DNA from: Lasiosphaeris hirsuta
Taxonomy: Eukaryota > Ascomycota > Sordariomycetes > Sordariales > Lasiosphaeriaceae
NCBI GenBank assembly: GCA_030549175.1
Contig: JAUKUA010000001.1
Span: 3,100,001-3,164,000 of the forward strand
DNA: 64,000 nucleotides
Direction of reading: 5' to 3'
Shown here: in pieces, positions 47,894 through 61,456 of the stretch
Layout: every line of letters starts with the position of its first letter
Numbering within the stretch: position 1 is the first letter of the stretch
Notes under the pieces: generated by a model
What the model was told of the DNA's origin: nothing
Database searches by the model: none
Seen by the model: only the letters and a program-made list of their open reading frames with translations
Program-made: the position numbers and the translations under genes

Positions 47894-49689
47894 GGGTGAC
47901 CCAATTGTACCTAAAAGACCAGCCGACAAGGGGAGGACAAAGTTGGTGGTGAGGGAGTCTATGTTCATATGAAACATGTGTTGGTACCATCAACCGCCGT
48001 CGCAGGGATTTGAGTCTTCAGGGACTTATTTCCAACATGGAATTCATCATGTTACACACGCCCCGTCAGATTCAAGTACCCAGTCTGTGGACTGGCTTCG
48101 ATTACCTCGTCTTGATTCTCAAGCGTGGTACAATCTTGTGAGTGGTTACAGAGGGGCCAGTTTTCAACAGGACATATTCATTTGTGGCTATGTCTCCACC
48201 TAGGTATGAGCTCTAAGTTGACCATCAGTCCTCAAAAGATACACACCGCGCGTGCCAAAGTGAGCGCGGAACTAGATCAAGCCATGAATGTACATTACCG
48301 TTAACCCAGCGAAGCAGGACTCGTTGACTATAGTCTAGTAACTTACTGGTGTTCGAGTCTGTATTCTCCTCGCACGTCAATTGACTGACATACCTAATGT
48401 AATGATTCAACGTATTCACGGACGATAGTACTAGTAGCAGGCTAGAATATAGTAAAATGCTGATATTATTCCAATGTGCCTTAGAACGCAGACCCGTGGC
48501 TGTAACTATCCCCCATGAACCAATAGATCAACTGTCCCAATCCCGTCCCGAAGACCCTATCAACCATTTCATGCAAGATCCTGGATCGTGAAGGCACAAG
48601 GAGACAAAGAAAAACAAACCCGCCTGTTCCCACACAGTGAGAACGCACCAAACACGAGACACTAGATAAACGAAAGAAGAGAGTAAGAAACTCCTCCAAT
48701 GCTGCCGAGGCCTTCCGACGGGTGGCGGCGGACGTGTGTAGAGGGCCGACCGAAAGCTTAAAACATAAGTGGTAGATAACAACAACCGTAGAAGGGGAAA
48801 AAAAAGAATAAAAAAAATAGAAAAGTAAAGCAGCACCGGACAGAGACCAACAGCGAATCCCATCCATATGAAACTCAGCGAATGCAGCTTATACAGCAGG
48901 TTCTTGCCTCGTACAATCAACTCAAATACGAAACCCCAAACAGCCACCCACATCGTTTTCTTTGCCTCCTGCCACTGGCCAAGCCACAAAAGACCAGGTC
49001 CTGGTACCCAAACTTCTGAATCGGGAAGAGTGGATAGTATTGGGCCATGATGATGATCGATACAAATGATCACAATTGCTGAAGGAGTTGTGCCGCCAAA
49101 CGAAGGACTGCAATATGAAGATGTTGTACTCGGATGATAACACTTGGTGGCTCGGTTGGAAGAGCGCTCGAAACGAAGGTCCGATGAGCGGCGTGGTATC
49201 ATAATTTGTTATGGATGTCGGGTATGCTGAATCAAAAGGAAAGTACCGAAAAACAAAAGGTTGGATAAGGAAACATGACAAGACAGGCAAAAGCAAATCA
49301 TGCCGTCTTTGGGTATGGTTGTTGCGTGACCGGATATTGGCAGAGACGAGAAATGGGGGTGGGGGGACACAGAAGCCAAAGGTATCATCAGAATAAAAAA
49401 GGGGGCGAACATGCTCTCCCCAAGACTCCTCTATACCCATGCTAGGCCGATCGTGTAGGCCGAACCGTGCCCGCCCTCAAAAGCAGATAGCCTCTCCAAT
49501 AAATCGAATTCTCGGGGGTAATTTAGTGAAGGCATAGGGAAATCCGCCACCCAGAAGAGAAAAAACCAGAGCGGACACAGGACATCTTCGAGGAACCGAT
49601 CCGTCCACTGGCATGGGCAACGGTTGGAGACCCGTCGTATCACCCTTGCTTGCCCGCAAAGTCGGCGCCCTGGCCGCTCAGCGCGGGGT
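47894..49689. other. Convergent 3' flanks
   Basis: 1.8 kb between the stops of DPB4 (+) and the Rsc7-like gene (-). A 224-codon minus-strand frame at 48528-49202 is hydrophobic because the strand is T-rich and resembles UTR, so it is not called. Confidence 0.5.
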
Positions 49690-52222
49690 TTATTGCGGCT
49701 GGGTTGTCCACCATTGTGCGGGAGTCTGCTGCTGGGACCATGGTTGTGTGACGGCCGGTGCCGGGGCACTCTGGTGCATGTACTGACGTGGTGTTTGGTC
49801 TGCAGGATACATTCCCTGGGCAGGGGTGCCGTACCCCTGACCCATCCCAGGCATCCCCGAGTATGACATACTCCCAGGCTGTACTTGACTGCCAGCCGCG
49901 GAATGCCGCAACTGGGGAGCGGGCGATTGCTGAGGGTGGGGAGATGGCTGGGGCTGGGCGGTATAGGCCGAGTAGCCGTGTTGCGGTGTCTGTGGTGTTG
50001 GAGGCCAGATTTGATTTTGGGGATAGCTGTAATTCTGAGCGGGCTGCGGCATGCTCCCAGTAGAGCCTGATGATGGATTCGTTGGTCTCGAGTTGTTCTG
50101 TGCTGGAGCTTGGGCCATACCTCTCATTGCACCTGAATTGACCGAGTTCTGGGCGTGGGTGGGCTGCGAGTAGGGCGCTGCCGTCATCATCATCTGAGGG
50201 CTTTGGTTAGGGACCACACCGGGCTGCTGCATCCCAGACGCCGCAGTGTGGGGCGACGGCGCCGGACGGCTGGCCGGCGCCGACGCGTCGGTTGCACCGC
50301 CAGGCTGGCTCAAGTTTGCTGCGGGTGGCTGCTCGTGCGGCCGTCTCCAGAGGTTCTGCATATAATCATTGCGCAACTCGCGCTGCTGATTGACGGTGCG
50401 GTTGAACTCAGCCGCATGGTGGGCTTGGGCATGCAGCTCAGATATCGGGCTGGGCTGGGTTCGGTCCTGGTAGGCCGGACCTGTGATCTCCTGTCGCGGA
50501 CCAGTCTTGAGAATGCTGGAATAGTCCCGGCTCCGGGTATCGCTATAGTCTGGTCCTAGTGTTATCACGGGCATTCTGGTCGAGTTTCCTGGTGGTGCTC
50601 CAATCATACCTGGTTGAACAAGTTGCGTTTGCGGAGCACCACCAAACTGGCCAGGGTTGGTGCTGTAGACGATTTCACCGTGGGGACCTCCGAGTAGGGA
50701 CGCGTTTTGATTCGCTTCCGCGGCCGCCTCCCGGGCCTTGGAGGCCCCGGGCCGCTTCTCTCCGGCAGGGTCGGCTTCGGTGAAGCCTTGTTTGCGGGCC
50801 TTGGTTTCCCAGTAGTCGTCCCGGACTCTCCGGCCGTTTACAATGACTCTGCTGCCAAACTGCCGGAACATGCTCCGCGCCGTCACAATGGCAATCTGTC
50901 GCGACCGGTACGAAAAGGGTAAGATTTCCTGGTTCACAAGGTCGTCCTTTTCTACTTGGTTGGCGATAATCTTGTATAGAGACCTGTTCTTGTTGAACAG
51001 CAAGTACGAGTCGCGGTAGCCAAGCACACGGGCGCATTCGGTAGCTAGCATGAAGAGCTTTTCTCCTCGGTTGGGGACCAAGAAGGTGCGGCAACGGTAC
51101 TCTCGGTTTCCTGTGAGCTGGCCGTTGGCCATCACCTTCTTCTCGCCGGCCTCGTCGATCTCGCGGGGCAGATATTCATCGCCGCCAGAGCCAAGCTGGT
51201 CGGTCGTATGATCGCGCACGGTAGGGAGGGCCTTTAGAGTTGATTTGGTCGGAGTTGTCTTGGGAGGTGACGCCTGAGGAGGCGCATAGGCCGGTGTCTG
51301 GGCGGGGAGAGGCGCATTCTGGCTCTGGGGTGTCTGTGGTGGGATTGTTTGAGGGACAGGCGGGACAGGCGCCTGGCTCGCGGTCTCGGAAACACTCCCG
51401 GATGGTCTGGACTTCATCGGTCTTCCTCTTTTTCTGGGCTTGTCGCCACCTACAAATGCGCAACAGCGTCGTCAGTTTGGATTCCACAAGCTGTGAGCTG
51501 AGTCGCACGACCAGGACGTAACGCAGGCACGTAGATCCGGTCGCGAAAGGGTGCAGCTACACAGAGTCAAACACAACATACCGTCATCGCCAGCTGACCC
51601 TGGCGGCCCTGAATCTTGATAGTCGTCCGGGGAGCGACTGCGTTTGATGCCTCTCGAGGCTGGGTTCACCAAATCTAGCCGGGGCTTGATGTCAGCATCG
51701 TGGCGACGGGGAGCTCGACACAGGCGTGCATGGCAAAAGAGTCCGTGAGAGGAGTCGTGAGAGAGTATGGGCAAGGCAGAGCGCAAACAACACGGGGGGC
51801 GACGGCGCGGAGAGTCGACGGGCAGGGCGGCGATATGGGAATGGCGACTACGCGAACGAGGGGGTCGGGTGGGCGGGGATCGCGGCGACTCGGGGAGAGG
51901 TGAAGACGGTAAGTGGGTAGGGGCGCGATTACTGCGACGGTTGCGACAGTTATGTTGGCGATGCCGATTGCGAAAATGGCACACACCGCGTGGGTGGTGC
52001 GGCGGCGCGAAGCTCCGCGACTCCAGACGATTGGGAGCCGGCGACGGCGTCGTCGGCAGCAGCACAGCAGCAGATTGGAGCTTGCGCGCCGCTTGGCGCA
52101 CGCAAGCCGCGGATGCTCAGGGGAATGACGCGAGACTCAAAGACAGACGGCAACATACCTGTGTTGAGCGCAGCTGGATTGATTGTTGCACTATCAGCGC
52201 CGTTGGGCGGTGCAGAGTACAT
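49690..52222 (-). CDS. Rsc7/Swp82-family chromatin-remodelling subunit
   Basis: Model: exons 52159-52222, 51582-51674 and 49690-51449, 638 aa. Introns are 484 nt and 132 nt, both with GTATGT donors and TAG acceptors. Joining restores MYSAPPNGADSATINPAALNT, DLVNPASRGIKRSRS and GGDKPRKRGRP, the last an AT-hook-like motif. The conserved core is at about residues 168-295: YRCRTFLVPNRGEKLFMLATECARVLGYRDSYLLFNKNRSLYKIIA, then FSYRSRQIAIVTARSMFRQFGSRVIVNGRRVRDDYWE. This is the hallmark of yeast Rsc7 (Npl6) and Swp82, fungal subunits of the RSC and SWI/SNF ATP-dependent remodellers. The C-terminal half is Gln/Pro/Ser-rich and disordered. RSC and SWI/SNF membership cannot be told apart by eye. Confidence 0.93.
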
Positions 52223-53460
52223 GAGTGCAGGGCGACGTCAACCACGTCAACGGGTCTGCGAAACGACGTGTCTTGATATAGTTGGGTTGGCTGAGGGGTG
52301 ACAGACACCCAGGGTGCAGGCGCTCGCGCTCTGATTCACAACCAGAAAAGCACTCAAGCTTTTTGATTTGGTCTGGAATGCATGCGCTGGGTGATGCAGG
52401 CAAGAATGTTCATGCATATGGTTGGCGCAAATCCAGGCAAATCCAGGGCCGTTCCAGAAAGGGTCGTGTCGAATGAAAGGTTAAAGTAAGGTATAAAAAA
52501 AGATGGAGAGTAAGCAGCAGGTTTGCGGGCTTCCACCCCTTGTTCTCTTCAACAGGCAATTTCCTGGGCTCTTTCTTTTTTTTTCTTTGCCCCCCCTCGA
52601 GTGCAAAGTGTGTAGAGTGCCAGGTGCTGGAAACGGGCAGCGGGAAACGGAGTTTTTTTCGCACTGGTCCTGTGCTGGTCCTGCCTGTCACGGGCAATGT
52701 GCCAGAGAGAGGCTCTACCTTGAGCTTGCTCGCAGCGAGCTGCAGCAGCTGCTGCTGCACGCGCAGGGCCCCCAGCTAGCTCTTCTTGGAAAGAGGGAGT
52801 GAGGCCGCGGGGGAGGGGGTGGGTTGAGCTATCCGCACCGCGTTGGGTAGCCAAGGCGGTCTCCCGCAAGGCAGAGAGTGAGCAGCGCACGTTTGGTCGT
52901 ATCGTGTGGTTAAAGCAGAACAGCGACCCCTCGCTAGTTGGGTAGGACAGGTGTCGGCCGTGGCGATGGCGAATTCAAAGCGACAGGGAGTAAAATTCCC
53001 CAGCTTCTCACGATGAATACTATGGAGGAGGGGGAGGGGGAATCAGGATGCCGCGCGCCCAGGGATAGATGGGCAGGATGGGGTTGGACGGCGAGGGCGG
53101 GAACAGAGCCAGAAGTCTGGAGGACTTGGGGATCTCAGGTAGTTAGCGGCGGCAGGGAAGGGGGGGGGGAATCAGTCGGTTGGCTCGAGAGGCTTTGCTT
53201 AGCTCGACCCAGCGATGCTAGGTCGCGACGGTCAGCAACCGGCGGGATTTGGGAATCGAACAATCGCTTGCGCTTCACTCTTAGAGGTGTCCAGAAGTAT
53301 CCACGCTTGCCCGTGCTACGCAGCAGAATCGAGAGGGGAAATCATGGGGCGCTGGGCCGCTGACAATGACATCCCGAGCCCTGGCTTGGCCCCAGATTCG
53401 GGACGGGGATAACTGCTCCTCGCTCGAGAAACCGCCGACGCCGAAAGAGGCGCGAGGGCG

Positions 53461-53496
53461 ATGGGCGATGCGATGGGCGATGCGATGGGCGATGGC
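53461..53496. repeat. 12-bp tandem repeat, three copies
   Basis: ATGGGCGATGCG twice, then a third copy differing in its last bases. A short minisatellite-like tract in the gene-poor region. Confidence 0.85.
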
Positions 53497-56400
53497 GCGC
53501 GTCGGCTGGCATCGAGCACGTCAGCTGTCGGCGCGACTCAGTCGAGCTCCCGACGGCGACAGCTCAAGGTCCGATGAAGCCCGCACATGAAGACATAAAT
53601 TACGCTACAGAGCAGTCGTGATACGGGATACCACTCAATGTATTTTGCCTCGACGAACGATTGCCGCTGTTGTTTTTCTGATCCTGACCCCCCCCCCCCT
53701 CCCACCCGGGCCTCATGTCCAGATGCGGTGTCGTGCTGTTTGCCTACTGCCAAAGACGGCTGCTCGGTACCCCAGCGCGGAATGTATCCTCGTGGGAGCA
53801 GTGGCCGTTTGTGGGAGGGGTGAGGTGATCCTTGAGGTGCGGAACGGCTTCCTGGCTGATGGGTAGGCAGACCTGCCGTTTTTGAGACGGCCACCCGCTT
53901 GCTGGGAGATAGTTAAGGTGGTGTACGGGGAACTACGTGCTGTGGTAGGGCTCATCCCCCAGACAGAGCCATCAGTACGTACCCTATATTGGAGCCCTCC
54001 GTCGCGACTCGGCCGCGATGGATGTGGATGGCGCGCAACATGAGTTTATCTCGACCACAGCTCTTGCTGTCGCTACATCGCCATCCCCAGGAACCACAAG
54101 TATTCGCAGGCAACAAAAAAAAAAAAGTGACAAATCTCAGCATCGCAAGACGCACTGCTGACGGAAGGCGCCTCAGGAGCGCAACTACGACGCTGAAGCT
54201 CGTCTTCACTGAGAAGAGAGCCTTCAACACAAAATCCGCACGGGAGGCGTGGGCACAAAATCCAACAGGGAACAAGGGCCTGAGATGAACAGGGAACAAA
54301 ATGCGATTACGTGCGGGCCCAAGTGCGGGCTGCGAAAAAGAGGCGAAGCAAGCTCCATTTCCTGGCTTGGCCTGGAGCCTTGGAAGATCAGGTCCGACCA
54401 ATGAGAGGCGAGAGCTCAGAGGTGGGCCGCCGAGGTCATTACGTGCGCGCATTTGTACAGTACTTCAGATACTTGCCGTTGTCACCCCTCCGCAGAGACC
54501 CAGGTAGGCCAGGCATAAACCGGGGAAAGTCCCAAACTCGAACATTGACGGCTGCTTCACGAAGACAGGCCAGGCGCAAGCCCCACCAGTTTCCTGATTG
54601 TTTCTGCTGCTCATTGCTTCATCAAACAAAAAATGCTCAGTTTCCCTCGTCCGAATAAGCATCTAACGAGCTTGTGCTTGCTGCCGATGCCTGCGAGGTC
54701 GGCCCTTCAGACTCTGGGTGAGAAGATATGGATAGCGCGGGAGATGACTCAGTTGGCTTATTCTTGCGTAACCATAAAATTCCCACGCACACGCCCCCCG
54801 CAGTTGTCCAATGTGGCGGCAGCTCCACGACGCGAGCTTGAGGGACAAGGTTGCACAACGTACGGCGCGAAGCGACTTTTGGCATTCTTGACGATCGCCC
54901 CCCAGACCAGCGCCCGCCCGAGGGAGTACAGAAGTAAGAGAGGCTAGAAAGTATGCCGAAAAGCCTCGGCGGTCTTGTAAACGTTTTGCTTAGTAGCAGC
55001 CAAGGGCGAAGGATCGCATACATACTCAGTACACCGTACCTAACTGTGCCGAGCTGAGTTCTGCCTGGCGATGTCGATCTTTATCGAGAGACTGGCCCGC
55101 GATGCTCCCTGTCAGGCTGACGTCCGATCGCTTTGTCTCGGTGTCTCCATCGTCCAGATTCGAAATGGTAGCCTCACAACCCGTCGAGTTGGCAGCGCGG
55201 ACCGCTTACCTTGCCGTCAACATAACTAACGCGTCACTAGCTTTTTACCCGCGAAACAGGACGGCGCTGTCAGCTGAGAGGTCATGTGTGCGCTATATGA
55301 AGCCACTAGACGTATTCCGTGAGCAAGCGGGAACGCCGGAGTGTCCATCAGATCTACGCTTGCTCGGAATTCGCTGAGATACTATTGACAAGCTTGGGAA
55401 GCTAAAACAGCTAAACCAGGAACACGAACCTGTATGAGTCTGGTTGGCTAGCGGTTAATCGAAGCCCAGTGTAATGAATGTCCACCTGCAAGGCTGGACA
55501 GGACAGGAGTTTGGAGTTGCCCTGTCGGGTTCGGTGGCCTGTAGGTAATCGAATGTATATACCGTGGTTGTGTAAGCGAGGCCCTGGGTCCTTCCGTTTC
55601 CGCATCGTTTTCGCGTCTAAGTCCTCTCGATTGTGCAACGGCGAATATCCTACAGCAAGCTGGCAGTGTGCGCTTGTGAACGAATGATGCAAACCCTTTC
55701 CCAGCTCCGCAATGTCAATACTTTATATGCCCTGTATCACAGTGCAAAAGATGCCGCTTAGCTACTAGATCCACCTCAATCCCCGGCCATCCAACTTTTT
55801 GGTCCGGGTCAGGTAGCGCTTCCATCGGACAAGCAAGCAACCAAAAACCGCCCAACCTCAACCAGCATTTGGAATTTCTAGTAATAGGAGAAAACAGGCG
55901 GCCTGAGAAGATTGGGCAAACAGGTCAAGTTCTCCCATCAATCTTGCATGGCATTCTGTGCTTGCACTTGCGCATCGTTCCGTGGCAGGTGAACCGTGCA
56001 TGCACCGCCAACCGAAGAGGAGTGCTACAGTACTTTGTATATAGGTAGGCACTAGCCCAGCAGGTTTCGATAGGCCTACCCTGTCCCTGGCTTACCCCTC
56101 CCTTCCTGGTTCTGCGTCCCCGCTATTGTCAGGACTTTTGACAGGACTGTAACTGAATTGGAATTCGGCGTCACGGTACGCGAAACGCGCCCTAAGTACA
56201 TCGCTCAAGCCAAGCCTTGTGATTGCGGGGGCGACTTCCCAATCTTCCCCACTGCATTCGCAAATACGAACCTAGGACTTGCAATCCGTTTTGATACCAC
56301 GTTCCAGAGGCCAGAGACCAACAACTTCATTGAACAGGATTATATGGCGTTATTATCATTTATTACACCTACAATCGGTGATTGTTGAATCCCAAGGCCA

Positions 56401-58046
56401 GCGTCGACCTCATTCCCTCGCACACCGATACGACCAAAAAGTTCGTCTTAACCTAAGTCCCAAAATCCAGATTGACTGTGGGTATGGATGAGGTCAGCCT
56501 GCAGTCGAACTTCACACTCATACATTTCTTCCTGACGCAGTCTTGGGCCTGTTTGGAGGAGCCCCGGGGATGTGGACCAACAGAAGTTGGTGATAAATGC
56601 ATCTCCAAAATCCCCCTGGCCAGACAGCCTGCAGCGCCGGACTCATCCCAGGAGGGGCCACTCAGAACAAACCTGCCGATTCTTCCTTGCTGCCGTCAAC
56701 TTCCCTCGCTGGCGGCAGACAGGGGCCATACCGCTGACCCCCAAAACTTTCGGCATTGCCTCCTCTCGCTCATCAGAACAAATAATCACACATGATGGTC
56801 ACATTCATCTTGGAGAATGGCTTAAATGGCTTTTGACAAGAGCCTGTATGACATGATGAATACGGTCCGTGGTTACACAGACGGCCTACGACCAGCCACC
56901 ATTGAGCAGTCAGGAGTCTGCGATCCTGATTCTCTCCCTCCCTGTGTTGCTCTCCTAACTAGTGTAGGTGCTCGAACCTCAGCACAAATCTCGCACATGC
57001 CTCCCAGACTCGACTTGTACTCGGACTCTTCTCGGGACTCATGGCAAAAGTGCCGTATCTCACCCTCTCCCACGACAGGGGCAACATGGTTGCACGGATC
57101 TCGTTAAGGGGACTCTCTAACCTCGAGCCTCGCCCAGGTCTCATTGAGAAAGTCTAGGGAAGGTGGCACTCGCGCCATCAAACAACCGAAACTTTTGCTG
57201 CCGCTGATTATCTCGCCATCAGCTGCCGACGGCCTTGCCTGTTTTGATTGGCTAATGGACCGGCAGCGCGAAGGGAATAAAAAGGACAGATGACGCCAAA
57301 GCTGAAATCCGACCGTCATCGAGTCGGCCGGCACGACGACGGAACGTGCAGCTCGCAGCAATGGAGAGCGAACATGAATCGGGAGGTCTGCAGGTCAAGT
57401 GAGCAGGTGCAGCGATAGGCCTGAGATAATATGACGGCCCTCTCATCTTTGGTCCGCACAAGGCTGAGCAAATCAGAGGGGCATGTCCCCTCGCAGCTCC
57501 AGCAAGCTTGGCCAGAGTGGGGGCATGTCTGACGGAGATACGGCTGCCAGAAAGATAACGTGCCCATTCAAGGAGAGATATCACCCCCGGAGGCAGACAC
57601 GGCTGTTGCGGGTAGTTGGTGGAGCGAATCAAGCATGGCCGTATCGCCGCGATGGCGTTCGCTCGTTGTGCCCTGCTCTCTCCGTTCGTTGGTCATCTAG
57701 GGCGCCCTGGCTCGGCTGCTAGTCTTTCCCCCAGGACGAAGTCAATCATTGCAAACCCCCCTCTCGCAGTCGACCATCCTCGCCTACGGCCGACCCTGCT
57801 TCGCGATCCCCAGCTCCGTCCAAATCCCACGCAGCTGATATCTGGACGACATCACAGCTGCTTGGAGCGCCACGCCATATGATGCCAGTGTTTCATAGGT
57901 CCCGAAGAATTCAGAGGGCAATCAATTCGCTGCAATGCCGCAGAAGTCTGGGGAGCGACAAGGGAGAAGGAGAGAAGAAGATGGTGTGTGAGAGGAGGCG
58001 CAAAAGATGCAGAGGTAGGGGTGGCCGGAGCTCGACCATGGCCTGA

Positions 58047-58059
58047 GGGGGGGGGGGGG
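58047..58059. repeat. Poly-G run of 13
   Basis: A homopolymer tract followed directly by a GA repeat; one of several 11-13 nt G or C runs in the window. Confidence 0.9.
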
Positions 58060-61000
58060 CGAGAGAGAGAGGGGCAAGGGTGGGAAAGGGGGGCGTGGTT
58101 GAGCAAAAGTGACAGGGGGCTAAAGTGTGTGTGGCAGGGGTTCAAGCGATTAGTTGCGATTGGGCTTGGCATCAAGTCTGCAGGTCTTTATTGGCCGGTT
58201 CGCTGCAACCGCGGCAAGCCAGCTGACACACAGACCACATCCTGCAAATCATAAACCATGCGTTGACGACACCGTCGTCGCAAGAAAGTTGGGGGTGTTC
58301 CCGCCGCCCCGACTCTCTCCTGCTTCTCTGCTGCTTTTTTGCTGCTAGACTGGGGGCGCGAGCGACAGCCGAGTGACCTCCCTTCCTAAGTTCCATTGTT
58401 AGATCTCAAGCCTGCCTGGCCGCGCACGGTGGCTGTCCCTACTGTGTCCGCGCGAGCTCTTCGCACACCTAGGGCTCGGGCTCTTCGTATCTAGGTTGCG
58501 CATTGGTTATGGGTAGGTTGCGCCAAACTCGATGGCTTCGATGGGGGGTGGAGGGGGAGGGCAGATCTGGGGAAACCCAACCAGGCAAGGGCCATCAACA
58601 CACCCCCTCAGACCTCAGCCTACACTACCTTGCTAACGGGAGCCCACAAGCCGCTTCGTCCACACACCAGACACCTCGCTGCATCCTCTGAATGAGATGG
58701 CAACGGGGCGGGGGCCAGTCGCCATCAACTGCACCAGCTCCCAGCTCCCAAGGTCGAGCTCCATTCCACTCCACGATCTACCTCCCCCCCCCCCCTTTCC
58801 CAACAGCGCCATCATTGGCGACCACTCAGGGCGCGAGGGGGGCCGCCTACTGCACTCACTCGCTCTCTCTCTTTGCTTTTGCAGCTGCTGTTGCAGCTCC
58901 TGGGCGGGAGGCCCCTTGTTCCCGCTCGTGCAGCTGTATCGCCTCTTCTGCTTTTTGCTTGTCCCTTGTTGCGAGGTCAACTTTTCCTGTCCGGCTCCAC
59001 CTTAACTGCAGATTCCATGCGACCAACTCCTGCAGTTTCTGGGCTCCATGTAAGTCATCCATTGCTCGACACCACCTTCCAGAGCAGCCCTGGGAGAAGC
59101 CCACCCCTCCCGAGCCTTGAGGCTGGCTGGGAACATGGCCTACTAGGCTCTCAGAACACCACAATTGATCTTCAGCTGCGTTTTGCCGGACCCATGGGTC
59201 ACTTCACATCACTGTCAGCCCGTCTACGCTAACCACATCAATCTGCATATCATGGAAACAACCCGTCATTTTCAACCCTGCCGATGCCGTCCAGAGCCGT
59301 ATGCATTGCTGCATGTCTGCGTGCAGAAACATGTCTGGAGAACCTAAGATCCCTTTCTAATATCGAGGGCCTGACTCATGCGGTTCCGTATCAGTGAGCG
59401 AATAGATGGAGGGACCAGGTAGACGCCCAGCATGCAGGACGCTACACTGCCTCCATGCCTTCCCAGCAGACAAAACGTGCATACGACATGGAACACCGGG
59501 GTTAAGGTGCTCTGTAATCAGAGCACTGGATTAGGCGGCGGTCCAGGTGCTTGGTCCAACACCACAGCGCAACTCTAGGCTGTTCATGGAATTGCTTCTC
59601 GACGGACCAGAGAAACCTAAGGCGTGAGGTGGGTCCTTCGAGGCATCTTAGATTACCCTGATTAGTGTATGTATGTACGGGTGCAACAACGCTAGGCCTT
59701 GCACTAAGACGAATTGATATCTCGATATCTACTCCATTCCACACCTCGCATTTTCCCTAACGGAGCTAGCATCCATCTAGCATGTACAAATCTATCTAGC
59801 GATGCGCCGTGTCTCATGTCTTCGCCGGCCCGTTTGATGTTATCAATCGCGACCGCGAAGACTGATTACCGCATGCAAGTCTCCCCCCCGCATCTCAGGT
59901 GTGAAGGCGGACACGGATGAGAGGGGCTTGAAGGCTTGCGCGAACCCATGCTGAGACGCGGAGCGGTCGTCGCGGTGTCCTGTTCATTTAGAGGATTCCG
60001 CCGTGCCTTGTGTCTACAGGGCTCGCTTGCGCCATGCGTCTCTTGTCCACATTAGTGACCGCACACAAGGATGGAATGAAGTGGTATAGCTTAGTTGTCG
60101 CAGAGGATATGACCGCAAGTGGAGGTGCATGGAGGGATAGCAAGCAGGGCGTCACAGTATATCGCTGGCGCCACTGCTACCTACTGCAGCGGTTTATCTC
60201 GCTGATCACGATGGGCCTCTGATGGCGTAAAACAAAGCCCCGAGACACTCAAGCCCCGCGCGCTGTGAGTGGTGAGATGCTTGGGCTTTAAACGCGCTGT
60301 CGATGTACACTTCACACACCCCGGATCGTGGCTCGATTGCCCCCGTCGGGTCGCTTCGGTACCTTATCTTATCGCCTACCCAAAGCGGGGGAATATCCCA
60401 TGTCTGCTATTTTTGGGCGCCATCGTCATCTCGAAGAGCCCAAGTAATCAAGGCTAGGCCTCGTCAACGGAATAAATGGCAGAATTGAGCTCTAGCGACA
60501 CAAAAACACACAAAAAAATTGGGCCGGTTGAGGGGACCAAGGCTGCCTTGGCCCCGCCTCGACCCGAGTGGAAGGGGCCGAGATCCAAGATCCGGACTGC
60601 AGTGGAAGAGCAGGGTTCTGCACTCTGGCAAAATGCGCCGGTTGAATCACCTCGCAGATCATATGATCGGGGTTTTGTATTAACTCGCAAATCAGCAAAT
60701 TAGCAAAATGAGCGCTCGTGCGGTTTGGCCATGCTGCCTGGGGTTCTGCTATCACCGTCTCACCTCAAGGACGCATGACCAGTGCCAGACCTGAGGATCT
60801 TGTCTCCAGGGTGGGGGTTTGGGTTTGACAGAGTCGCGAGTTTGGAAATCGGGACTTTTCGCAGAGTCGCCCACGGCACTACCGTATCTTGCTGATTCAG
60901 GATCCGAGACAGCTGGCTGGGCTTTGCTGGAGGAGGATAAACGTAGCACTTGGAATCCGAGCCGAATTGCGCCAAGCGAGGCATTCCTGCCTCTCGGCGG

Positions 61001-61456
61001 CCGAGATTTGATGAAGACGGACCGTCCGTGGGGAACCGAGCGTGATGGAAGTGCCAGGCCAGTGTCCACTTCAGGTACGCTGTGGAGTAGTAGATGCGGA
61101 TGGTGGGAGCTGGCATCCCCCTCCTGCCACACCCTCGCACTGGCTCTGTGTGGTTATCGTTTTTTTCCTTTTTGGCGGGGTTGAGATGGCCGGTGGATGT
61201 CCAGTGGGTCCCTGACGCACTCTTTACTTATCGATAAGAGCAGCAAACACGAGGGGCTTATCGATTAGATTGATTGGCTAGAGAAGCGCGAGGGTCCGCT
61301 TAATTTTCACGACAGCGCAATGCTGGGCTGGCGCCTTGCGGCAAAAATTCCAGCAAAGTCAACAAAGAGGAAGCTTGGATTCGAGCAACCCAAAAGCCAC
61401 CCGCTCACCTTGAACCTTTGTGGCCTACCGTGCAGCACCACACAACACACACCGAG

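Larger units (their letters stand above)
52223..61456. other. 9.2-kb gene-poor region between divergent genes
   Basis: The largest gap in the window, between the starts of the Rsc7-like gene (-) and the Rrp44 gene (+). I found no gene with a family resemblance or coherent splicing. It contains a 12-bp tandem repeat (53461-53496), poly-C/G runs of 12-13 nt (53688-53699, 58047-58059, 58784-58795) and an ATG frame of 75 codons at 60476-60703 with no recognisable features. Confidence 0.5.

Noticed and set aside
48528..49202. 224-codon hydrophobic minus-strand frame starting with ATG
   Set aside because: The hydrophobicity follows from T-rich sequence in a probable 3' UTR. No conserved segment, splice pattern or signal-like organisation was seen.
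60476..60703. 75-codon ATG frame upstream of the Rrp44 gene
   Set aside because: Short, of biased composition, no recognisable motif and no splice context; kept only as part of the gene-poor region.
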